A DNA stretch of 64,000 bases from Pantanalinema sp. GBBB05 (lineage in GTDB: Bacteria > Cyanobacteriota > Cyanobacteriia > Leptolyngbyales > Leptolyngbyaceae), in the NCBI GenBank assembly GCA_016743235.1, contig VRZD01000032.1, positions 1 through 64,000 on the forward strand, in the 5' to 3' direction. Below are positions 41,556 through 50,542 of the stretch, in pieces (position 1 is the first letter of the stretch; every line of letters starts with the position of its first letter). Below the pieces are notes generated by a model, which did no database searches, was not told where the DNA came from, and worked only from the letters and a program-made list of their open reading frames with translations. Both the position numbers and the translations under genes were made by a program.

Positions 41556-42521
41556 ATGACTCTCGAACAACTACGCATCTTCCTTGCTGTTGCAGAATGT
41601 CTTCACTTCACCCGCGCCGCAGAATCCCTATTTGTGACGCAACCTGCTGTTAGTGCCGCTATTCAAAGTTTAGAAGAAGAGTACGGAGTCAAATTATTTC
41701 ATCGCATTGGTCGGCGTGTAGAAATTGCTGAAGCAGGACGCTTGCTGAAAATAGAAGCTCAGAAGATTCTGGATCAAGTTGTTCTAGCTGAACGAGGGCT
41801 ACGGGAATTAAACAATTTGCAACGGGGCGAATTAAAATTAGGTTCTAGCTTGACGATCGGAAATTATTGGTTGCCAGATAAAATCAATCAATTCAAGCAG
41901 CAATATCCCAAGATTACTGTCAATTGTATTTTAGGCAATGCCAATGAGATTTGTGAAGGCACGGCAACCGGTCTATTTGATTTTGGCTTAGTCACGGGAG
42001 GTGTGAAGCCAGAATTACAATCTGTTTTAGAGCAGGAAATTATCGGGTACGATCGCTTACAAATTGTCGTCAGCCGTTCCCATGCCTGGTTTGGTCGATC
42101 GCAGATTTCTGTCCTCGAATTAGGGGATACAGAGTGGATTATGCGCGAACCCGGATCTGGGGCACAGCGGGTATTTGAGCAAGCTCTGCAAAGTTGGGGT
42201 GTCAGCCCTGCCCAATTAAATGCCATGCTCGTGTTAAGTAGTAGTGAAATGGTGAAATCAGTTGTTGAAAGTGGATCGGGAGCCGCCGCCTTACCAGAAC
42301 TGATGGTACAAAAAGAACTTCAGTTAGGCACATTACATGCAGTTCAAGTCACCAACGATTGCCACCCCTTAGAAATTATTCAACCTGTATTAAAACTCAA
42401 GCATCGACAACGCTTCCAAACCAAATTGGCGATCGCCTTTGAACAACAGTTATTACTTCCTAACCCCCAACCCTCAGGAGCAAGCATTCCCCCGCCGATT
42501 AACGAGTTGATTGAGGTGTAG
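41556..42521 (+). CDS. LysR-family transcriptional regulator
   Basis: The 321-residue protein starts at ATG 41556 (MTLEQLRIFLAVAECLHFTR); a GTG at 41544 is an alternative. The helix-turn-helix is FTRAAESLFVTQPAVSAAIQ. The effector domain follows from about 90, with LKLGSSLTIGNYWLPDKINQ and SSSEMVKSVVESGSGAAALP, resembling CysB/CbbR-like sensors of small anions. It is divergent from the CadD operon and probably regulates it. Its last 23 bases overlap the convergent SPFH gene. Confidence 0.88.
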   Translation: MTLEQLRIFLAVAECLHFTRAAESLFVTQPAVSAAIQSLEEEYGVKLFHRIGRRVEIAEAGRLLKIEAQKILDQVVLAERGLRELNNLQRGELKLGSSLTIGNYWLPDKINQFKQQYPKITVNCILGNANEICEGTATGLFDFGLVTGGVKPELQSVLEQEIIGYDRLQIVVSRSHAWFGRSQISVLELGDTEWIMREPGSGAQRVFEQALQSWGVSPAQLNAMLVLSSSEMVKSVVESGSGAAALPELMVQKELQLGTLHAVQVTNDCHPLEIIQPVLKLKHRQRFQTKLAIAFEQQLLLPNPQPSGASIPPPINELIEV

Positions 42522-43410
42522 GAGTTGGAGACGGACTAGCCGTCACTTGACCGGGCTGAACAAACTGGCTTAAGTCAAATAAAGCTGTCGTTCCTTCTCG
42601 ACCGATCATCAATGGCAGATTGCCATTCCAACGCTCGATCGCTTGCTTCTGCAACAAATCTGGAGTCAAGGTTTGCTGCACTAACCGTTGCGCTTCCGCT
42701 TCTCCTCTCGCTAGATTTACTTTCGCTTCCGCCTCCTTAGTTGCTTTCAAAGCAACAAACTCAGCTCGTTTGGCTTCCTGTTCAGCAATTTGCTTCGCTT
42801 CCACCGCCTCACTAAATCGCTGGGAAAAATGCACATGGACTAAGGACAAATCATCTACAGCAATGTGATAGGTTGCCAAGCGTTGGGTCAACGCTAAATC
42901 GACTCCTGCTTTCACATCTCCCCGCCGGGTAATAATCTCCTCCGCTGTATATTGCGCCATGACCGCTTTCAACACTTCCTCTACCGCTGGATTAATGATG
43001 CGAGTAATAATGGCAGATGTATTACCAATCTGTTGAAAAATTAAGTGCGCCTGTTCGGGCAGAATATGCCAATTGAGCGCTACATCAGTGAATACATCCT
43101 GCAAATCTTTAGACGATGCTTCGGCAGAAATCTCTTGATTCTGGACACGCACACTCATTTTTTCTACTGTGTTGACCAGGGGAATAATTACATGCAACCC
43201 TTCGCCTAACACTTGATCCTGGACTTTGCCAAACTCTAGCAATACACCTCGTTGCCCCGCACCGATAATGACAAAGAAACTTGCCACGATCGTCAACACT
43301 AATAGGATTAAGCTAATGGTGACAAAAGCATAAACGTCTCGGTTCGGCTTCTTGGGCGATCGCGATCCTGCCGACGACTTCACAATTGGCTTGTCTAGTT
43401 TCACAGTCAT
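42499..43410 (-). CDS. SPFH/prohibitin-domain membrane protein
   Basis: The 303-residue protein has one N-terminal helix at about 30-53 (FVTISLILLVLTIVASFFVI). The SPFH domain follows (GAGQRGVLLEFGKVQDQVL, then VEKMSVRVQNQEISAEASSK), with a coiled coil (EAKQIAEQEAKRAEFVALKA) and a disordered Pro/Ser/Thr tail. Prohibitin-like proteins form large membrane rings and control proteases or lipid domains. It ends an operon that starts with DUF1003 and CadD copy 3. Its 3' end overlaps the convergent lysR gene. Confidence 0.9.
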   Translation of the reverse strand: MTVKLDKPIVKSSAGSRSPKKPNRDVYAFVTISLILLVLTIVASFFVIIGAGQRGVLLEFGKVQDQVLGEGLHVIIPLVNTVEKMSVRVQNQEISAEASSKDLQDVFTDVALNWHILPEQAHLIFQQIGNTSAIITRIINPAVEEVLKAVMAQYTAEEIITRRGDVKAGVDLALTQRLATYHIAVDDLSLVHVHFSQRFSEAVEAKQIAEQEAKRAEFVALKATKEAEAKVNLARGEAEAQRLVQQTLTPDLLQKQAIERWNGNLPLMIGREGTTALFDLSQFVQPGQVTASPSPTPTPQSTR

Positions 43411-43487
43411 GCAGATAGGAACCTGAGTACAAACTAATTAACCCGGTATTCCGAGTGAGTTAGTGTATTTTACCATGTAGCTCTAGG

Positions 43488-44231
43488 TTAAAGCTGTTCA
43501 ACTTCAGGCACAACGTCTAATTTCGCTGACTGATTTTGCAGAGTCTGGCTAATGTTATGCACCAGTTTTAAGAGATATAGCCCACTGATCACTAGCGTTA
43601 ATACAGCTAAACCAGGATGTTCTAATGTGTGACTATCAATTAGGATTAATATGCCTAATCCTATTAACACTAAGGGAACAAGCAGATTACCGTAGCGCGT
43701 CAGATTGTCTGCGATCGCGGGTAAGCGCGTCAATTGATACGCGGTATAACACCAAGCCCCTACCAGGGAAAAGAATACACTCAGAATCACAATCAAACTA
43801 TTCCAGGTGCAGTGCGCAAATAGTGGTACATAGATGCCCACATTATCGCCACCATTGGCAAAGGTGACAGCCGCTACACTATAGGTTTGCGGTGAGATGA
43901 GATGACTGAACAAAGCTGGGTTAGTTTGGGCTTCAGACTCAGGAGTATCGTCTTCTGCGTTGTGATCGACTAAACGGCTGATACCGATCGCGATCGGCAG
44001 TAATCCTAATAAGCCAATCCAGGGACGGGGAAACACTAAACTCCCAAAGAACCCGGGTAGACTAACGAGTACCAATGCAGCAAAGCCAAAATACTGACCT
44101 GCCACAATATGCTGACGACGGAATACAGAATTGACCTGTGAGAAAAATAGCATCAGGATCAAAACATCATCCAAATTTGTAGCCGTAAACGCGGTAAATC
44201 CCGTCGTAATTGTTGTTATCAATCCATTCAT
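43488..44231 (-). CDS. CadD-family transporter, copy 3
   Basis: The 247-residue protein has TAFTATNLDDVLILMLFFSQ, RRQHIVAGQYFGFAALVLV and TFANGGDNVGIYVPLFAH, the CadD signatures. It is closest to copy 2, including the C-terminal HTLEHPGLAVLTLVISGLYL. A polar tail ends in VPEVEQL. It lies between the DUF1003 and SPFH genes in a leftward operon, suggesting that metal or ion export and membrane organisation are jointly controlled. Confidence 0.85.
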   Translation of the reverse strand: MNGLITTITTGFTAFTATNLDDVLILMLFFSQVNSVFRRQHIVAGQYFGFAALVLVSLPGFFGSLVFPRPWIGLLGLLPIAIGISRLVDHNAEDDTPESEAQTNPALFSHLISPQTYSVAAVTFANGGDNVGIYVPLFAHCTWNSLIVILSVFFSLVGAWCYTAYQLTRLPAIADNLTRYGNLLVPLVLIGLGILILIDSHTLEHPGLAVLTLVISGLYLLKLVHNISQTLQNQSAKLDVVPEVEQL

Positions 44232-44296
44232 GCCAAGCTCAGTCTCCGAATCTGATTGCCCGTAAAGTCAGGATGAGTTAACGAGTCATTAACCCG

Positions 44297-44980
44297 CTAT
44301 TCTGTAATCGTCACTGTGGCATCATCCAAATTCAGGTGGGTCTGCTGGCAATCGCTCGGCACATTGACAAACACCATACCCTTTACCTGGGAATTACCCA
44401 TGGAAAGCTGGGCAGCCTTAACAGCATCAGTAGCCATGACAGGCTCAAAGTCAGGCTCATGGTTAGCCTGAACTGGCACAAACACGACTTTGACTTCTGA
44501 GGGTGTTTGCTGCTGTTGTTGAATTAGAGCGGTCAATTCATCTAACTTCCTGTTGTATTCAGCATCTAATTTTTCGTGTAGTAACTCAATATTTTGAGCT
44601 GCTTGTAACGTCACTTGGTAGTTGTGCTGAGCATTTTCTCGATCTTCTTCCGACTGGCGGTTCTGGCTCATTAACACGACCGGAGCCGTGTAGGCAGACG
44701 CAAAGGAAAACACTAAATTCAGCATAATGAACGGTGATTCATCCCAATGCGGCACTCCAGGCATCAAATTAGCCCCAACCCAACCTGCTAATACCGTTGT
44801 TTGACCGATCAAAAATGCCCAGGAACCAACTTTGGATGCCATGCGATCGGCAAGCCGTTGTCCAAACGTTAAGGGTTGTTTTTCCGGCGGGTGAATTTTG
44901 AAATCTTTTGAACGGTTTACTTCAGTTGTCGATGTAGATGAGTGATGGATAGGAGTTGGCTTTGATTCGGTTGAATTCAT
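44297..44980 (-). CDS. DUF1003 membrane protein
   Basis: The 227-residue protein starts at ATG 44980 (MNSTESKPTPIHHSST). A helix pair at about 68-115 (SWAFLIGQTTVLAGWVGANL, then PFIMLNLVFSFASAYTAPVV) carries the DUF1003 signature with the following MSQNRQSEEDRENAQHNYQV. A coiled coil and a soluble C-terminal domain (SEVKVVFVPVQANHEPDFEP) follow, which is longer than usual for the family. Function is unknown. It leads the operon with CadD copy 3 and SPFH and carries shared motif copy B upstream. Confidence 0.82.
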   Translation of the reverse strand: MNSTESKPTPIHHSSTSTTEVNRSKDFKIHPPEKQPLTFGQRLADRMASKVGSWAFLIGQTTVLAGWVGANLMPGVPHWDESPFIMLNLVFSFASAYTAPVVLMSQNRQSEEDRENAQHNYQVTLQAAQNIELLHEKLDAEYNRKLDELTALIQQQQQTPSEVKVVFVPVQANHEPDFEPVMATDAVKAAQLSMGNSQVKGMVFVNVPSDCQQTHLNLDDATVTITE

Positions 44981-45098
44981 GCTTAATCTGCCTGTATTAG
45001 TCAGTGAGTTCAATCTATCTGTGGGCTATCAGCGGCTGCTTCCAGTGTGTTCTATCGCCTCTTTAGCTGCCATGGTTTCACTTTACGGAAGTCAACCA

Positions 45099-45123
45099 AT
45101 AACAGCAAATAGTCTTTTTTGTT
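45099..45123 (-). promoter_or_regulatory. shared upstream motif, copy B
   Basis: ATAACAGCAAATAGTCTTTT starts this 25-base copy, 119 bases upstream of the DUF1003 start. It differs from copy A at one base only. The spacer from 44981 to 45354 has no gene otherwise. Confidence 0.6.
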
Positions 45124-45354
45124 GAATTAATCACTTAAATTAATAGAACAGACGAAACACAGATAGATCGCTATATTGACGAACTAAAACAGTGCATCAC
45201 AGCACTACAACTCATAGTTTAATCACTTCAATTTATCCTTTTAAGAAAAAGGACTGTTTGCTCTTATTAGTCAAACTCAATAGCATAAACTCATGCTTCG
45301 GGCGAGCGATTACAACTAGCCCGCACCTAATTGAGGATTCTGAAGGAGAGCCGC

Positions 45355-45966
45355 ATGAATGCCCTAATGAAAGTTGTTTTAATTGTCTTATTACTAGTCG
45401 TCAATCTAGCGATCGCGCCGCCATCCTGGGCAGATCGTCCTAAAGTGTCTAAGAATCCAGATTATGTTCAAGTCACCAAAACTCTGAATGGACTGCTAGC
45501 CCTACAGGAAACTCAGGACATTCCTTCAGAATTACAACAGCAAATTGATGAACTGACGTTACAGAAAGCCGCGATCGAATCTGGCGTCACCTGGGGACAG
45601 TGCTGGAATACCACAGGTCAGACGATCGGTATTTTTGGTCCAGCCACCAACCCCAAATCGGGCAATGACGGACTCTACTTCCTGGCAGACGGTGAAACCA
45701 CACCTGAAGGTTGGGATTGCCAAGGAGTTTACCTACCTAGTGGCGCTAAAGTTGCAGGAATTGAATCGACCCCTGCCATCTTCAAAATTCTGGATGGAAC
45801 TCGGTTAGTAGCTGCTCTCAATTCAGATACAGGCGCGATCGAATTTAACGTTCCTACCACTAAATTGACACAAGCAGACCCAGACCAGCCAATTCCCCAT
45901 GTCTCTCAAGCCTTTATTGATTCTCGCATCCCCAGTACATTAATAGCAGGCGAGATGGACGATTAG
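45355..45966 (+). CDS. secreted protein, paralogue of 38977-39606
   Basis: The 203-residue protein starts at ATG 45355 behind AAGGAG (the frame is open to 45331). The signal peptide is MKVVLIVLLLVVNLAIAPP with a likely cut at SWA-DRP. The mature part shares a layout with the 39-kb copy: DYVQVTKTLNGLLA versus DYAEVTQAIEALIQ, two cysteines (GQCWNTTGQ, WDCQGVYLP), and TGAIEFNVPTTKL versus TGAIEFNLPPAQT. Function is unknown. It is the only gene here on the plus strand, divergent from the DUF1003 operon. Confidence 0.72.
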   Translation: MNALMKVVLIVLLLVVNLAIAPPSWADRPKVSKNPDYVQVTKTLNGLLALQETQDIPSELQQQIDELTLQKAAIESGVTWGQCWNTTGQTIGIFGPATNPKSGNDGLYFLADGETTPEGWDCQGVYLPSGAKVAGIESTPAIFKILDGTRLVAALNSDTGAIEFNVPTTKLTQADPDQPIPHVSQAFIDSRIPSTLIAGEMDD

Positions 45967-45993
45967 AATTACATTATTAATGTAATTCTAATC
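45961..45993. terminator. perfect 15-bp hairpin overlapping the stop codon
   Basis: GATTAGAATTACATT (45961-45975) and AATGTAATTCTAATC (45979-45993) pair completely around a three-base loop. The left arm contains the TAG stop of the upstream gene. There is little T tract, so it may be a terminator, an mRNA-stabilising end, or a protein site. Confidence 0.6.
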
Positions 45994-46202
45994 GTTAATT
46001 AGATAGTCACACTAACAACACTGCGAAAAGAAACACAATCACCATTAGAAGATTAGAACAATTCCTGGAAGATGCAGTGTCATCTCTATAGCAAACGATA
46101 ACTAAATTAATTCTACTCGAGGAGGTTTATTCAACTACAGCGCTGCTTTTTAAACAAAGTATCCTGTTTCCGGAAAACTCCACATCCTGATACTTAGTTT
46201 GC

Positions 46203-46472
46203 CTAGAGATGATACAATGCCTTGCCCTCATGTTCTACACAAATTTTAGTAATCGGTAATCCTAGTTGGGCGATCGCTTGCCGTAATTTCCAGTGTCCGT
46301 CATCCACTCGCCATACCGTTGACAAGTTCAGACAATTAATGACTAACGTCTCTGATGTAGCAAAGGCATAAATAATTCCATTCTGAGCTAACCCACTACT
46401 TGCCAAAATTAATTCACCGATCGTTTGAGCTTGAGAAATCTGATCTAACAACTGCTCTGCTTTCGTATTCAT
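46203..46472 (-). CDS. small protein of unknown function
   Basis: The 89-residue protein starts at ATG 46472 with AGGAGAG upstream (frame open to 46562). It has a helix (AEQLLDQISQAQTIGELILA), strands (GIIYAFATSETLVINCLNL) and a final VEHEGKALYHL. No family or motif is recognised. It is monocistronic. Confidence 0.6.
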   Translation of the reverse strand: MNTKAEQLLDQISQAQTIGELILASSGLAQNGIIYAFATSETLVINCLNLSTVWRVDDGHWKLRQAIAQLGLPITKICVEHEGKALYHL

Positions 46473-46845
46473 TGATCGCTCTCCTGTTTTGCACTCCATA
46501 CACAGATTGCCTTTAGCCATATGAGCTAAAGACGATTGAATTAGTAAATTGTTTAGAAACAAACTATACTCAGTTTTCCGTAGAATTCTATAGGATGGCT
46601 AACGGCACATAGTAGAACAGCCTACCTTGCCGATATTTTTTCTCAGTAGAAAACACCCTGTTCCCTGCTACATCCTAGGTTAGATATCCAACACGGGTCA
46701 CTGCATTAAAACATCAAACTTTGGTGATAAAACTGCTACACCCTGATTGTCAAACATCATCCTATTCATGCAGTTTTTACTACATTAATGAGGGAATTAC
46801 TGAAATGTAATCCACCTGACGAAGGAGTTGCTGCTCCAAGACAAT
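46473..46845. other. AT-rich spacer
   Basis: About 370 bases hold the promoter of the 46.2-kb gene and the end of the oxidoreductase gene. I see no further gene, repeat or strong hairpin. Confidence 0.3.
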
Positions 46846-48366
46846 TTAAGGAAGCCACCACTGGGGTAGCCATTGGTGGGTCCACGTTCTCACTGTTTGA
46901 TTGAGATGCCGGGCTAGGTGAATATGAGCTTCGTCAGCTTCTACGGGAAAAATTCGGGCTGGCACACCTCGATCGCAGTGCTCAATGACCCGATTGGCGG
47001 CTTCCAAACCAGTCACATAAGCTTTTTCCTGCGACCAGGAACCATGTTGAGTGACAATCCAATCGCCACTCATCCACAGATTTGTGATCGACGTGGTTCC
47101 GGGCAGCATGAAGGGATAACTACCTGGCGAGAAGTGGGTTACAGCGTTGGGTAATCGCACCACACTACTATCGATGACCTGGGCGGCTCCAAAAGCAGGA
47201 ATACAAGTCGTTAGATCGCGATGGACTTTAGTCACGATCGCCCGATCATCCATGGGTAATAATTGGTTGGCATGGTAAAAGTCAGCTTCAATCACACTGC
47301 CCGGTGCATCTCGCCACTCATCATGGAGGGCATTCAGATCAAAAAATGTCCAGCCTGTCGTGGTATCAAATCCAAAGCAAGCATTCGAGGGTAACGGAAC
47401 GGCAACTTTGCGATCGAACCAGAGGCGGGTCGCTAAAACGTCGATCGTGCTTAAGTTCATCAAATTACAGAATTCTGGCAATTGCCGCAGACTCTCACTG
47501 ACACTAACAATCTTCTGCATTCCAGTAATACCGACTGCAAAGATGACCGCATCGGCTGCAAATAACTCATCTCCACAAACGACTTCCGTCACTTGTAGAG
47601 CATTTTCCTGACCCGCCAACCGCAAATCGGTGACTCGTCGCCGCGTTAGAACCCGTCCTCCCACCTGTTCAATCTGTTCTACCCAGGGTCGAAAAATTAG
47701 TTCGCCGACCGTACCACGACACCACACCACATCAAAGTTAGGTTGATGCGCCAGGATAAAGTAATACAGCATACCCAACGCGGCAGCCGCAGAACACTGT
47801 TCACCTGGAGCAAATAGTCCCACCAGCAGCATCGGTTCAAATGCCTCCCGGTAGAGGCGAGCAGACACCCCAAATTGCTTGAATAGCTCCCGGGCTGTAA
47901 CCGAGTCATACCGGCGCCACGCTTGCTCAGAGTTATCAAAGTCAATTAAGGCATAAAGTAAGGGTAAAGCAGACAAGCGATCGCTCAACGGCAGCCGCTG
48001 AAACCGAGGATAGAGAAAGGTTCCTAGCGGGGTAGGTAGCCAGGGTTGCCGCTGAAAAATCGGCGACTCTACCTCTAACCCAGCGGGAGAATATTGGGAG
48101 GAGCGAGTCCAATCAGTAAAGGGTCGCAAGCCCAGTTGCTCAACTAGTGCAAAAATATTGCGGTAAGGATACCAAAAGCCATGAATCCCGGCTTCGATCG
48201 ACCGTCCCTGAGGCGTTTTCCATCCAGCTACCAGCCCACCTGGATAGGCGCCAGCTTCCAACAAGGTGACGTCATATCCTTGTTGAGCTAAATGATAGGT
48301 TGCTCCTAAGCCTGCCCACCCGGCACCAATGACAACTACACGAGGACGTTGTGAATCCTGGGACAT
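46846..48366 (-). CDS. FAD-dependent desaturase/oxidoreductase
   Basis: The 506-residue flavoprotein has an N-terminal dinucleotide-binding fold VVVIGAGWAGLGATYHLAQQ with GLVAGWKT as in phytoene/zeta-carotene desaturases. The C-terminal FAD closing motif is LWMSGDWIVTQ and SQEKAYVTGLEAANRVI. It likely desaturates or isomerises an isoprenoid or other hydrophobic substrate, but the carotenoid pathway assignment is not certain. It is divergent from queC. Confidence 0.85.
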   Translation of the reverse strand: MSQDSQRPRVVVIGAGWAGLGATYHLAQQGYDVTLLEAGAYPGGLVAGWKTPQGRSIEAGIHGFWYPYRNIFALVEQLGLRPFTDWTRSSQYSPAGLEVESPIFQRQPWLPTPLGTFLYPRFQRLPLSDRLSALPLLYALIDFDNSEQAWRRYDSVTARELFKQFGVSARLYREAFEPMLLVGLFAPGEQCSAAAALGMLYYFILAHQPNFDVVWCRGTVGELIFRPWVEQIEQVGGRVLTRRRVTDLRLAGQENALQVTEVVCGDELFAADAVIFAVGITGMQKIVSVSESLRQLPEFCNLMNLSTIDVLATRLWFDRKVAVPLPSNACFGFDTTTGWTFFDLNALHDEWRDAPGSVIEADFYHANQLLPMDDRAIVTKVHRDLTTCIPAFGAAQVIDSSVVRLPNAVTHFSPGSYPFMLPGTTSITNLWMSGDWIVTQHGSWSQEKAYVTGLEAANRVIEHCDRGVPARIFPVEADEAHIHLARHLNQTVRTWTHQWLPQWWLP

Positions 48367-48466
48367 AAATTTCTGATACAGTCTGCTTCAATCTGAATCT
48401 AGCTTAATCAGGTTCTCTGCCACTTGCACGGCTCAAACTACTATTGTTATTACCAGCCCTAATTGT

Positions 48467-49174
48467 ATGTCTAGAAAAGCTATTGTCCTACTGTCTGGCG
48501 GACTTGACTCTACGACAACAGCCGCTCAAGCGATCGCAGATGGTTATGAACTGATTGCCCTCTCGTTCAACTATGGTCAGCGCCATCATCGCGAACTAGA
48601 AGCTGCCAAGCAAGTTGCCCATCACCTCGGAATTCGTGAGCATGTGCTCGTAGAGCTGAATTTGGCACAGTGGGGGGGTTCAGCCCTAACCGATGCCACG
48701 ATCGCCATTCCTCAAACCGGAGTCCAGACTGATGTGATTCCATCCACTTACGTCCCAGGACGCAACACCATTTTTATTGCGATCGCCCTTTCTCTCGCAG
48801 AAGCAAAGCAAGCAGAGGCAATCTATCTGGGCATTAATGCGATCGATTACTCTGGCTATCCCGATTGTCGTCCAGAATATCTAGCCGCGTTTCAACAGTT
48901 AGCCCATCTATCGTCTAAAGCTGGAATTGAAGGGCAGGCGCCTCGTTTGGTGGCTCCGTTACTTCACGATTCCAAGCTAGCCATTGTGCAACGAGCTTTA
49001 CGGCTAGGCGTGGAGATTAACCTAACTTGGTCGTGCTATCAAGGAGAAGCCGAACCCTGTGGGTTGTGTGATTCTTGTCGTCTCCGCGATCAAGCTTTAA
49101 TTGCAGCGGGTTATCCTGATCTGGCTACCGTTGTCGGTCAACGGCTGGACGACGGGCAGAGGGCTGCAACCTGA
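48467..49174 (+). CDS. queC: 7-cyano-7-deazaguanine synthase
   Basis: The 235-residue enzyme converts 7-carboxy-7-deazaguanine to preQ0 in queuosine synthesis. The PP-loop is AIVLLSGGLDSTTTAAQA (about 5-22). The zinc cysteines are in CYQGEAEPCGLCDSC (about 190-205). YVPGRNTIFIAIALS and GINAIDYSGYPDCRPEYL are typical. Complete and of normal length. The following spacer carries DnaA-box-like repeats. Confidence 0.94.
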   Translation: MSRKAIVLLSGGLDSTTTAAQAIADGYELIALSFNYGQRHHRELEAAKQVAHHLGIREHVLVELNLAQWGGSALTDATIAIPQTGVQTDVIPSTYVPGRNTIFIAIALSLAEAKQAEAIYLGINAIDYSGYPDCRPEYLAAFQQLAHLSSKAGIEGQAPRLVAPLLHDSKLAIVQRALRLGVEINLTWSCYQGEAEPCGLCDSCRLRDQALIAAGYPDLATVVGQRLDDGQRAAT

Positions 49175-49234
49175 AGTCAATCTCAAAAGTTCTTGACTTT
49201 CTTCCTAGTTTGCAATTCTTATCGTTCACTGGAG

Positions 49235-49286
49235 TTTTCCCCAAGATTTCCACAGGTTTTCCACAGGTTTAGACAAGTTTTCCACA
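49235..49286 (+). repeat. cluster of DnaA-box-like repeats
   Basis: TTTTCCCCA (49235), ATTTCCACA (49246), TTTTCCACA (49257) and TTTTCCACA (49278) are in the same orientation with starts 11, 11 and 21 bases apart, i.e. one or two helical turns. TTTTCCACA is the DnaA box described for cyanobacteria. The cluster lies in a gene-free spacer of 518 bases (49175-49692), followed by an AT-rich stretch near 49410-49445. It may be an origin or a DnaA-binding control site. Confidence 0.6.
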
Positions 49287-49692
49287 GGTGGAAACGAAGT
49301 TATTGGGGTTTCCTGGATTTCACGAATTGTCCCAACTAGTCGTCACTCAGAACCCCTTGACCGCAAAGTATCAATAAATGTAACGGGGATCAGGCTAAAA
49401 GACTGATCTTGCGTTCAATATTTTCTTTCTTGAGCAAATTGAGGGCTGACAACAACATTGACAATATCGCTCTAAGGTGGGCAGAATGAAGCGTCTTAGT
49501 TTGCCACAGATAACCGCCCTGAGCACGGCGCTGTTAGCCGTTAATTGCTGGGCAACTGGGGGTAGATACGATCGGTAGCCTTAGGGCGGAACCCGATCAA
49601 TTTCTCCTGTCTTCAGTGCTTGTCCAGGGTGCAAAACGGAGTCTCCACAACCGTTGACATTTCACCTATCCTAACCACTCTTCGAGGATCTC

Positions 49693-49893
49693 ATGAACAC
49701 TACCGTTAGTATCCTGGCAGAAATTCCGGAAGCACTACATGAGTCATTCACCTGCTATATCGAAAGCCATCCCGATTGGGATCAAGATCGGCTGTTTGCT
49801 GCTGCCTTGTCCCTCTTTTTATTGCAGAATGGAGATTGCGATCGCCGGGCCGCACAGGTTTATTTAGATACCCTGTTCCAGCATCCGGTCTAG
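49693..49893 (+). CDS. DUF2811 protein
   Basis: The 66-residue protein has the cyanobacterial DUF2811 pattern: TVSILAEIPEALHESFTCYI, ESHPDWDQDRLFAAALSLFL and RRAAQVYLDTLFQHP. It is soluble and helical. Function is unknown. It ends 20 bases before hemJ and may be co-transcribed with it. Confidence 0.8.
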   Translation: MNTTVSILAEIPEALHESFTCYIESHPDWDQDRLFAAALSLFLLQNGDCDRRAAQVYLDTLFQHPV

Positions 49894-49913
49894 CAATTTT
49901 TAAGAGGTTTAAC

Positions 49914-50507
49914 ATGGCATATCAGTGGTTTAAGGCGTTTCACATTGTCGGCATTGTGTGCTGGTTTGCAGGGATGTTCTACCTGCCGCGTCTATTTGTT
50001 TATCATGCGGAAGCCAACGAGCAGCCGGAGCCAGCGCGCAGCATCCTAAAAAACCAGTATCAAATCATGGAGAAACGCCTCTATAGCATTATTATGACTC
50101 CGGCAATGCTGTTGACGATTGCCATGGCGATCGGGTTATTAACAGTTGAACCTGAGGTGCTAAAACAACCCTGGATGCATGTGAAATTAGCTTGTGTATT
50201 GCTATTAGTGGGCTATCACCATTACTGCAAACGGTTGATGAAAAAGCTGGCAGCCGACGAGTGCCAGATGACCGGACAGCAGTTTCGCTGGTTCAACGAA
50301 TTTCCCACCGTATTTTTTGTCATTGTCGTGATGTTGGCTGTATTCAAGAATAATCTGCCGACCAGTGCCACAGCTTGGGGCATCTTTGGCATGGTAATTG
50401 CCATGGGTGCAGCGATTCAGCTCTATGCCCGGAAGCGGCGGTTAGCTCGGGAACAGATGGCAACTGAAGCCAATGCCGTTGCGATGACATCAGAAGGATC
50501 TGTATAG
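49914..50507 (+). CDS. hemJ: protoporphyrinogen oxidase HemJ
   Basis: The 197-residue membrane protein is started at ATG 49914, after AAGAGG; a longer frame opens at 49776 but overlaps the preceding gene. The sequence MAYQWFKAFHIVGIVCWFAG begins with the HemJ His motif. Other features are FYLPRLFVYHAEA and the heme-coordinating region WMHVKLACVLLLVGYHHYCK. Four helices. It oxidises protoporphyrinogen IX to protoporphyrin IX for heme and chlorophyll synthesis. Confidence 0.94.
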   Translation: MAYQWFKAFHIVGIVCWFAGMFYLPRLFVYHAEANEQPEPARSILKNQYQIMEKRLYSIIMTPAMLLTIAMAIGLLTVEPEVLKQPWMHVKLACVLLLVGYHHYCKRLMKKLAADECQMTGQQFRWFNEFPTVFFVIVVMLAVFKNNLPTSATAWGIFGMVIAMGAAIQLYARKRRLAREQMATEANAVAMTSEGSV

Positions 50508-50542
50508 ATACAGAACAACGCACCGTTTAGTTACTTAACGTT

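Noticed and set aside
49776..49913. N-terminal extension of HemJ
   Set aside because: It overlaps the DUF2811 gene and lacks a ribosome site; AAGAGG precedes ATG 49914, which matches the family start.
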